A stretch of 10,749 bases of DNA, taken from the NCBI GenBank assembly GCA_905373305.1, contig CAJPSM010000040.1:1-10749 (forward strand), written 5' to 3'. The position numbers and the translations under genes were made by a program. Source of the DNA: an uncultured Streptococcus sp. (GTDB lineage: Bacteria; Bacillota; Bacilli; Lactobacillales; Streptococcaceae). This document shows positions 6,480-10,749 of the stretch, piece by piece; positions within the stretch are counted from its first letter, which is position 1, and every line of letters starts with the position of its first letter. The notes beneath the pieces were generated by a model that searched no databases, was not told the DNA's origin, and saw only the letters and a list, made by a program, of their open reading frames with translations.

Positions 6480-6495
6480 GGTATCTTTCGATACC
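6480..6495 (+). promoter_or_regulatory. Short hairpin at the predicted 5' end of the piu mRNA
   Basis: GGTATC and GATACC form a perfect 6-bp stem around the loop TTTC, about four bases after the predicted transcript start. It lies upstream of the ribosome binding site AAAGGA (6507-6512) and does not hide it. A role in mRNA stability or as an operator half-site pair is inferred. Confidence 0.5.
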
Positions 6496-6518
6496 AAATC
6501 CACACGAAAGGACGGGGT

Positions 6519-7478
6519 ATGAAACTCTCTCATATTTTAACAGGCTTACTTCTACTCCTAGTCTTTCTCTCCATTACCATTGGAACTAGTGATTTTTCTT
6601 GGGAAAAATTCTTTGCTTTTGACCAACAGACCTGGCTTCTCTTTCAAGAGTCGCGTCTTCCAAGAACCATCAGTATTCTCCTTGCAGCATCAAGTATGAG
6701 CATGGCAGGACTCCTCATGCAGACCATCACTCAAAATCAATTTGCTGCTCCAAGCACAGTCGGAACGACAGAAGCCGCTAAACTGGGAATGGTGTTAAGC
6801 CTCTTTGTCTTTCCGTCTGCGAGTCTGACCCAAAAGATGCTCTTTGCTTTTGGATCATCCATTTTATTTACCCTCTTCTTCCTGGCCTTTATGACTATTT
6901 TTTCTATAAAGGAAAGGTGGATGTTGCCTCTGATTGGGATCATTTATAGCGGGATTATCGGTTCTGTCACAGAAGTTATAGCCTATCGTTTCAATCTGGT
7001 TCAGAGTATGACGGCTTGGACCCAGGGCTCCTTCTCCATGATTCAGACCCATCAGTATGAGTGGCTCTTCTTAGGCCTCATTATCCTGATAGCCGTTTGG
7101 AAATTATCCCAAACCTTTACCATCATGAATCTGGGCAAGGAAACCAGTGAGAGTTTAGGGATTTCCTACTCCCTACTTGAAAAGCTGGCCCTCTTTCTAG
7201 TGGCGCTAACGACAAGTGTCACCATGATTACCGTGGGTGCCTTGCCATTTCTCGGGGTCATCGTTCCCAATCTTGTCCGCAAGCGCTATGGAGATAATCT
7301 GAGTCAAACCAAACTCATCGTCGCTCTGGTCGGTGCCAATCTGGTTCTGGCCTGCGACATCCTCTCTCGAGTCTTGATTCGGCCCTATGAGCTGTCTGTC
7401 AGCCTCTTGCTAGGAATCATCGGTAGCCTCGTCTTTATCCTACTTCTATGGAGAGGGGGACAAAAAGATGCAGTTTAA
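6519..7478 (+). CDS. piuB: FecCD-type iron-complex ABC transporter permease PiuB
   Basis: This is the first permease subunit (319 residues) of the Piu iron-complex importer. It is very hydrophobic, with about nine or ten membrane segments beginning at residue 7. Family landmarks of the FecCD/BtuC group are present: RLPR at 46-49, AGLLMQTITQNQFAAPSTVG (63-82; the usual RNPLA core is replaced by QNQFA), and GALPFLGVIVPNLVR (240-254) in the coupling region that meets the ATPase. The C-terminal segment 291-310 is the last membrane helix. The ATG has AAAGGA six bases upstream. The gene overlaps piuC by 11 bases. It is read from the promoter at 6442-6469. Confidence 0.92.
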   Translation: MKLSHILTGLLLLLVFLSITIGTSDFSWEKFFAFDQQTWLLFQESRLPRTISILLAASSMSMAGLLMQTITQNQFAAPSTVGTTEAAKLGMVLSLFVFPSASLTQKMLFAFGSSILFTLFFLAFMTIFSIKERWMLPLIGIIYSGIIGSVTEVIAYRFNLVQSMTAWTQGSFSMIQTHQYEWLFLGLIILIAVWKLSQTFTIMNLGKETSESLGISYSLLEKLALFLVALTTSVTMITVGALPFLGVIVPNLVRKRYGDNLSQTKLIVALVGANLVLACDILSRVLIRPYELSVSLLLGIIGSLVFILLLWRGGQKDAV

Positions 7479-8424
7479 AAGCAAACATACCAAGCTCTTT
7501 TGCCTCCTCATTATTCTGGCCATCGGAGCTTGTCTTCTCTACTTTTGGCCCATCACTAACCTGTCTGCCTTTGCCTGGAAGCTGCGTTCCCAAAAAATCA
7601 TCGTTTATCTCTTGGTAGCCATCGCGACAGGGATTTCGACCATTAGTTTTCAAACCCTGACGGAAAATCGCTTTCTGACGCCAAGTATTTTGGGAATCGA
7701 ATCCTTCTATGTCCTGCTACAGACCCTGCTACTGATATTTGAAAGCAAATTTCTACAGCTTGGGAAGTCGCCTGTCTTAGAATTTCTAATCTTGCTTCTG
7801 CTTCAATCCCTCTTCTTTCTCGCCTTACAAGGCTACTTGAAGACGCTGATGAAGCAAGATCTGGTCTTCATTCTGCTAATCTGTCTAGCACTCGGAAGTC
7901 TCTTTCGAAATATCAGTACCTTCCTACAAGTTCTGATGGATCCAAATGAATACGATAAACTGCAGAACAATCTCTTTGCCTCCTTTCAGCATCTCAACAC
8001 TTCCATCCTAGCCGTCGGTTCTTTGATCATCCTCGCCTTGACAATCTTTTTCTTCCGAAAAGTAGTCATTCTGGATGTCTTGCACCTGCAAAGAGAAACA
8101 GCTCAGATATTGGGACTCGATATTGAAAAAGAACAGAGAGAACTCCTCTGGGGTATCGTGCTTTTGACCTCAACAGCCACTGCCTTGGTAGGGCCTATGG
8201 CATTCTTCGGCTTTATGCTGGCCAACCTCACCTACCTAATCGTCAAAGATTATCGGCACAAGTTGCTCTTTATCGTAGCCATTCTGATTGGATTTATTAG
8301 TTTGACCTTAGGGCAAGCCCTCATCGAACGAGTCTTTGCACTAGAAATTCGCATCAGTATGATCATCGAGAGTGTGGGTGGCTTCTTATTCTTTATCTTA
8401 CTTTACAGGAGGGCGCGTCGTTGA
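7468..8424 (+). CDS. piuC: FecCD-type iron-complex ABC transporter permease PiuC
   Basis: This is the second permease subunit (318 residues), forming the membrane pore with PiuB. Residues 8-28 are the first membrane helix. FQTLTENRFLTPSILGIES (61-79) matches the Q...N....P..LG family motif, and GPMAFFGFMLANLTYLIVK (242-260) corresponds to the coupling-helix region. The ATG lies 11 bases inside the end of piuB with a GAGGGGG ribosome binding site before it, and the stop overlaps the start of piuD. This tight packing implies coupled translation and fixed stoichiometry. It is more diverged from the FecCD consensus than PiuB. Confidence 0.9.
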   Translation: MQFKSKHTKLFCLLIILAIGACLLYFWPITNLSAFAWKLRSQKIIVYLLVAIATGISTISFQTLTENRFLTPSILGIESFYVLLQTLLLIFESKFLQLGKSPVLEFLILLLLQSLFFLALQGYLKTLMKQDLVFILLICLALGSLFRNISTFLQVLMDPNEYDKLQNNLFASFQHLNTSILAVGSLIILALTIFFFRKVVILDVLHLQRETAQILGLDIEKEQRELLWGIVLLTSTATALVGPMAFFGFMLANLTYLIVKDYRHKLLFIVAILIGFISLTLGQALIERVFALEIRISMIIESVGGFLFFILLYRRARR

Positions 8425-9173
8425 AACTGGAAAACATTGACAAATCCATTCAAAAACAGGATATTTTGCAAGACATTTCCCTTGAAGTCAGTCCTCAGAA
8501 ACTGACAGCCTTTATTGGTCCAAATGGTGCTGGAAAATCAACTCTCCTCTCCATTATGAGCAGACTGACCAAGAAAGATCAGGGAGTTCTCAGTATCAAA
8601 GGTCGTGAAATTGAGAGCTGGAATTCACAAGAACTGGCTCAGGAGCTTACCATCTTAAAGCAGAAAATCAATTACCAAGCCAAATTGACCGTTGAAGAGC
8701 TGGTCAGTTTTGGACGTTTTCCCTACAGTCGAGGTCGACTGAGGGCAGAAGACTGGGAAAAAATCCGAGAAACCTTGGACTATCTGGAACTAACAAACCT
8801 AAAAGACCGCTACATCGATAGCCTGTCTGGAGGACAACTCCAGCGGGTCTTTATCGCCATGGTACTGGCCCAGGATACGGACTTTATCTTGCTAGACGAA
8901 CCGCTCAACAATCTCGATATCAAGCAAAGCGTCAGCATGATGCAGATACTTCGACGACTGGTGGGAGAGCTCGGCAAGACCATTATCATCGTCCTCCACG
9001 ATATCAACATGGCCAGTCAGTATGCGGATGAAATTGTCGCCTTCAAAGACGGCCAAGTCTTTTGCAAGGGAACGACTGCTCAAATCATGCAGGCTGACCT
9101 GCTCAGTCAACTTTATGAGATTCCCATCACGCTAGCTGATATCAACGGCAAAAAGATCTGTATCTATAGCTAG
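8421..9173 (+). CDS. piuD: Iron-complex ABC transporter ATPase PiuD (TTG start)
   Basis: This 250-residue cytoplasmic ATPase powers the PiuBC permease. All nucleotide-binding motifs are intact: Walker A GPNGAGKST (33-41), Q-loop Gln81, signature LSGGQ (135-139), Walker B FILLDEP (155-161) with catalytic Glu160, D-loop NNLD (163-166) and H-loop His193. This is the FecE/FhuC-type layout. The start is a TTG at 8421. An AGGAGGG at 8407-8413, seven bases upstream, and the family-typical N-terminus support it. The TTGA overlap makes the last bases of piuC also the first of piuD. No terminator follows, and piuA comes 98 bases later. Confidence 0.95.
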   Translation: MKLENIDKSIQKQDILQDISLEVSPQKLTAFIGPNGAGKSTLLSIMSRLTKKDQGVLSIKGREIESWNSQELAQELTILKQKINYQAKLTVEELVSFGRFPYSRGRLRAEDWEKIRETLDYLELTNLKDRYIDSLSGGQLQRVFIAMVLAQDTDFILLDEPLNNLDIKQSVSMMQILRRLVGELGKTIIIVLHDINMASQYADEIVAFKDGQVFCKGTTAQIMQADLLSQLYEIPITLADINGKKICIYS

Positions 9174-9202
9174 CCATTCAGAACTCAAGTTAGAGAATCC
9201 TC

Positions 9203-9235
9203 AGTCTCTTGGCTAACAAGCCTATATAAGAGACT
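9203..9235 (+). promoter_or_regulatory. Hairpin between piuD and piuA
   Basis: The arms AGTCTCTT (9203-9210) and AAGAGACT (9228-9235) pair perfectly. An inner stem GGCT/AGCC with loop AACA and a five-base bulge stacks on them. No T tract follows, so this is not a simple terminator. I see no good promoter in the 98-base gap. The structure may be a processing or stabilising element that lets the receptor mRNA accumulate separately; this is inference. Confidence 0.5.
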
Positions 9236-9271
9236 CACTAGATCGTTATCACATTTTAAAAAGGAGAAATC

Positions 9272-10243
9272 ATGAAAACATCCCTTAAACTTTATCTCAC
9301 TGCCCTAGCGGCAAGCTTCTTGCTCTTACTTGGTGCATGTAGTACAAACACGAACTCAAGCACTAGTCAGACGGAGACAAGCAATTCTGCTCCAACAGAA
9401 GTAACTATTAAAAGCTCACTAGACGATGTCACGCTTTCAAAAATTCCAGAGAAAATCGTTGTCTTCGACCTCGGTGCTGCGGATACTATTCGAGCTCTTG
9501 GATTTGAAAAAAATATCGTCGGAATGCCGACACAAACGGTTCCGACTTACCTCAAAGATTTAGCCGGAAAAGTTAAGAATGTTGGTTCTATGAAAGAGCC
9601 TGATCTAGAAGCTATTGCCGCTCTTGAACCAGATTTGATCATTGCTTCACCACGTACACAAAAATTCGTAGATAAATTTAAAGAAATCGCTCCAACCGTC
9701 CTCTTTGAAACAGGAAAAGAAGACTATTGGGCTTCAACTAAAACCAACATCCAATCACTAGCTGCCGCCTTTGGCGAAACTGGTACACAGAAAGCTAAAG
9801 AAGAATTAGCTAATCTAGACAAGAGCATCCAAGAAGTCGCTACTAAGAATGAAAGTTCTGACAAAAAAGCCCTTGCTATCCTCCTCAATGAAGGAAAAAT
9901 GGCTGCCTTTGGTGCCCAATCTCGTTTCTCTTTCTTGTATCAAACCTTGAAATTCAAACCAACTGATACCAAATTTGAAGACTCTCGCCACGGACAAGAA
10001 GTCAGCTTTGAAAGTGTCAAAGAAATCAATCCTGACATCCTCTTTGTCATCAACCGTACCCTTGCTATCGGTGGTGACAACTCAAGCAACGATGGCGTCC
10101 TAGAAAATGCCCTCATCGCTGAGACTCCTGCCGCTAAAAACGGTAAGATCATCCAACTAACACCAGACCTCTGGTATCTAAGCGGTGGCGGTCTTGAATC
10201 AACCAAACTCATGATCGAAGACGCTCAAAAAGCTTTAAAATAA
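9272..10243 (+). CDS. piuA: Iron-complex-binding lipoprotein PiuA
   Basis: This 323-residue lipoprotein is the extracellular receptor that hands ferric complexes to PiuBC. The signal peptide ends in the lipobox LGAC with lipidated Cys23, followed by a Ser/Thr/Asn-rich tether to about residue 42. From about 58 on it is a class III binding protein (FepB/FhuD/BtuF type) with the N-lobe start EKIVVFDLGAADTIRALG, the EPDLIIAS strand near 119-126 and a long connecting helix. His240 (SRHG) and Tyr302 (DLWYLS) sit where the His/Tyr iron ligands of catecholate receptors lie. Arg262 lies in the VINR strand. Pneumococcal PiuA is reported to bind ferric catecholates and haem. The ATG has AAGGAG five bases upstream. 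A strong terminator follows. It is the last gene of the piu operon. Confidence 0.95.
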   Translation: MKTSLKLYLTALAASFLLLLGACSTNTNSSTSQTETSNSAPTEVTIKSSLDDVTLSKIPEKIVVFDLGAADTIRALGFEKNIVGMPTQTVPTYLKDLAGKVKNVGSMKEPDLEAIAALEPDLIIASPRTQKFVDKFKEIAPTVLFETGKEDYWASTKTNIQSLAAAFGETGTQKAKEELANLDKSIQEVATKNESSDKKALAILLNEGKMAAFGAQSRFSFLYQTLKFKPTDTKFEDSRHGQEVSFESVKEINPDILFVINRTLAIGGDNSSNDGVLENALIAETPAAKNGKIIQLTPDLWYLSGGGLESTKLMIEDAQKALK

Positions 10244-10250
10244 GCAAGAA

Positions 10251-10285
10251 AACCCAACATCAGGTGATGTTGGGTTATTTTTTTT
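10251..10285. terminator. Bidirectional terminator shared by piuA and yidD
   Basis: An 11-bp perfect stem AACCCAACATC/GATGTTGGGTT with loop AGGT is followed on the plus strand by a run of eight T, and on the minus strand by TTTTC. It therefore ends piuA strongly and can end yidD from the other side. The yidD stop codon (10277-10275) lies in the end of the stem. Confidence 0.92.
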
Positions 10286-10517
10286 CTTGATTACGTTTGA
10301 GGGAAAAGTGGTCTGGGACAGGATCTTTTCCTATTGGCGACCAGGGGTGGCAACGTAAAATCCGAGCCAAGCCCATCAGAACACCCTTGAAGCCATGTTT
10401 TTCAATAGCCTGAATCATGTAGTTGGAACAAGTCGGCTCAAAGCGACAAGAGGGTGGAAAGGCCGGTGAGATAAAACGTTGGTAAAAGCGTACTGGCGCT
10501 ATTAAGATTCGTTTCAT
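10275..10517 (-). CDS. yidD: YidD membrane protein insertion efficiency factor
   Basis: This 80-residue protein belongs to the YidD/UPF0161 family, an amphipathic membrane-associated factor that assists insertion of proteins by YidC. The family signature is complete: ISPAFPPSCRFEPTCSNYM with Cys24 and Cys30, an Ala-Ile-x-x-His-Gly helix, and LRCHPWSPIGKDPVP with Cys56. The third-motif stretch has SPIGKDPVP where many homologues have GGYDPVP. Length is typical. The ATG at 10517 shares its A with the TAA of the upstream gene (TAATG), and there is no clear ribosome binding site, so translation is probably coupled to that gene. Confidence 0.93.
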   Translation of the reverse strand: MKRILIAPVRFYQRFISPAFPPSCRFEPTCSNYMIQAIEKHGFKGVLMGLARILRCHPWSPIGKDPVPDHFSLKRNQEKK

Positions 10518-10749
10518 TATTTCTTGGTTACAGCCATAGTGTGTAGTCGGCTGATTTCTTTTTTATTAAGGCGACGGGATTCTCCCGGACGGAGACCTGT
10601 CAAGTCTAGGTGCCCAAAACGTGTCCGAGACAACTTATCCACTTGAAGACCGACGGCTTCAAACATCTTTTTAACCTGATGATTACGCCCTTCGTGGATG
10701 GTCAACTGTACCACAGAGCGATTTTTAACTGGATCCACTTTGAGAATTT
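10517..10749 (-). CDS. rluB: C-terminal part of an RluB/RsuA-family rRNA pseudouridine synthase (5' end outside window)
   Basis: Only the last 76 or so residues are in view. They carry the family's C-terminal block EGRNHQVKKMFEAVG, then KLSRTRFGHLDLTGLRPGE and RRLNKKE. The N-terminal S4 domain and catalytic Asp are outside the window, so the exact rRNA target is inferred. In related streptococci the gene between scpAB and yidD is annotated rluB, and the TAATG junction with yidD fits this order. The reading frame stays open to the window edge; the GTG at 10738 is an internal Val codon, not a start. Confidence 0.88.
   Translation of the reverse strand, partial: ILKVDPVKNRSVVQLTIHEGRNHQVKKMFEAVGLQVDKLSRTRFGHLDLTGLRPGESRRLNKKEISRLHTMAVTKK

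Noticed and set aside
9174..9271. Terminator or separate promoter between piuD and piuA
   Set aside because: The hairpin has no T tract after it, and no -35/-10 pair with acceptable spacing is visible in the gap.
10517..10738. A complete 73-residue gene starting at GTG 10738
   Set aside because: The frame continues open to the window edge, and the sequence is the C-terminal part of a larger pseudouridine synthase; the GTG is an internal Val.

Overview
The window looks like the chromosome of a mitis-group Streptococcus (S. pneumoniae, S. mitis, S. oralis or a close relative). The evidence is a low-GC genome with strong AGGAGG-type ribosome binding sites, a YSIRK-type surface-protein signal, and gene products resembling pneumococcal EndoD, NptA, PepA, PiuBCDA, YidD and an RluB-type pseudouridine synthase. 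All identifications come from reading motifs and recalling families; no database search was run.

Layout. (1) 1-2830, minus strand: the N-terminal 943 residues of a cell-surface GH85 endo-beta-N-acetylglucosaminidase (endoD), cut by the window edge. (2) 2831-3172: a divergent control region. It holds the endoD promoter, a perfect-consensus cre site over its -35 side, a second cre-like palindrome in the leader, a 28-bp hairpin at the predicted 5' end of the mRNA, and candidate promoters for the rightward gene. (3) 3173-4804, plus: a Na+/phosphate cotransporter fused to a PhoU-like domain (nptA), with its terminator. (4) 4901-6282, minus: pepA (glutamyl aminopeptidase, M42) followed after 20 bases by a 98-residue enterocin-A-type immunity-like protein. 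The terminator of this pair contains the stop codon of the small gene. (5) 6519-10243, plus: the complete iron-complex ABC transporter piuB-piuC-piuD-piuA, with two permeases, an ATPase and a lipoprotein receptor. The first three genes overlap, and the receptor gene follows a 98-base gap that can fold into a hairpin. (6) 10275-10749, minus: yidD and the 3' end of an rluB-family gene, sharing a bidirectional terminator with piuA.

How the parts work together. EndoD trims host N-glycans at the surface and appears to be under carbon catabolite control. NptA imports phosphate. PepA recycles peptides in the cytoplasm. The Piu system takes up ferric catecholate or haem-type complexes. YidD and the RluB-type enzyme are housekeeping genes for membrane protein insertion and ribosome maturation. 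There is no insertion sequence, CRISPR array, tRNA or rRNA, and no broken gene. I see no clearly undescribed multi-gene system. The points most worth a second look are regulatory: the catabolite-control layout at endoD, hairpins at the extreme 5' ends of two transcripts, stop codons inside terminators, and an orphan immunity-like gene coupled to pepA. As I recall, the endoD/nptA pair and the pepA/piu/yidD block lie far apart in reference pneumococci, so the 4805-4900 interval may be a rearrangement junction or the ancestral order in a sister species.
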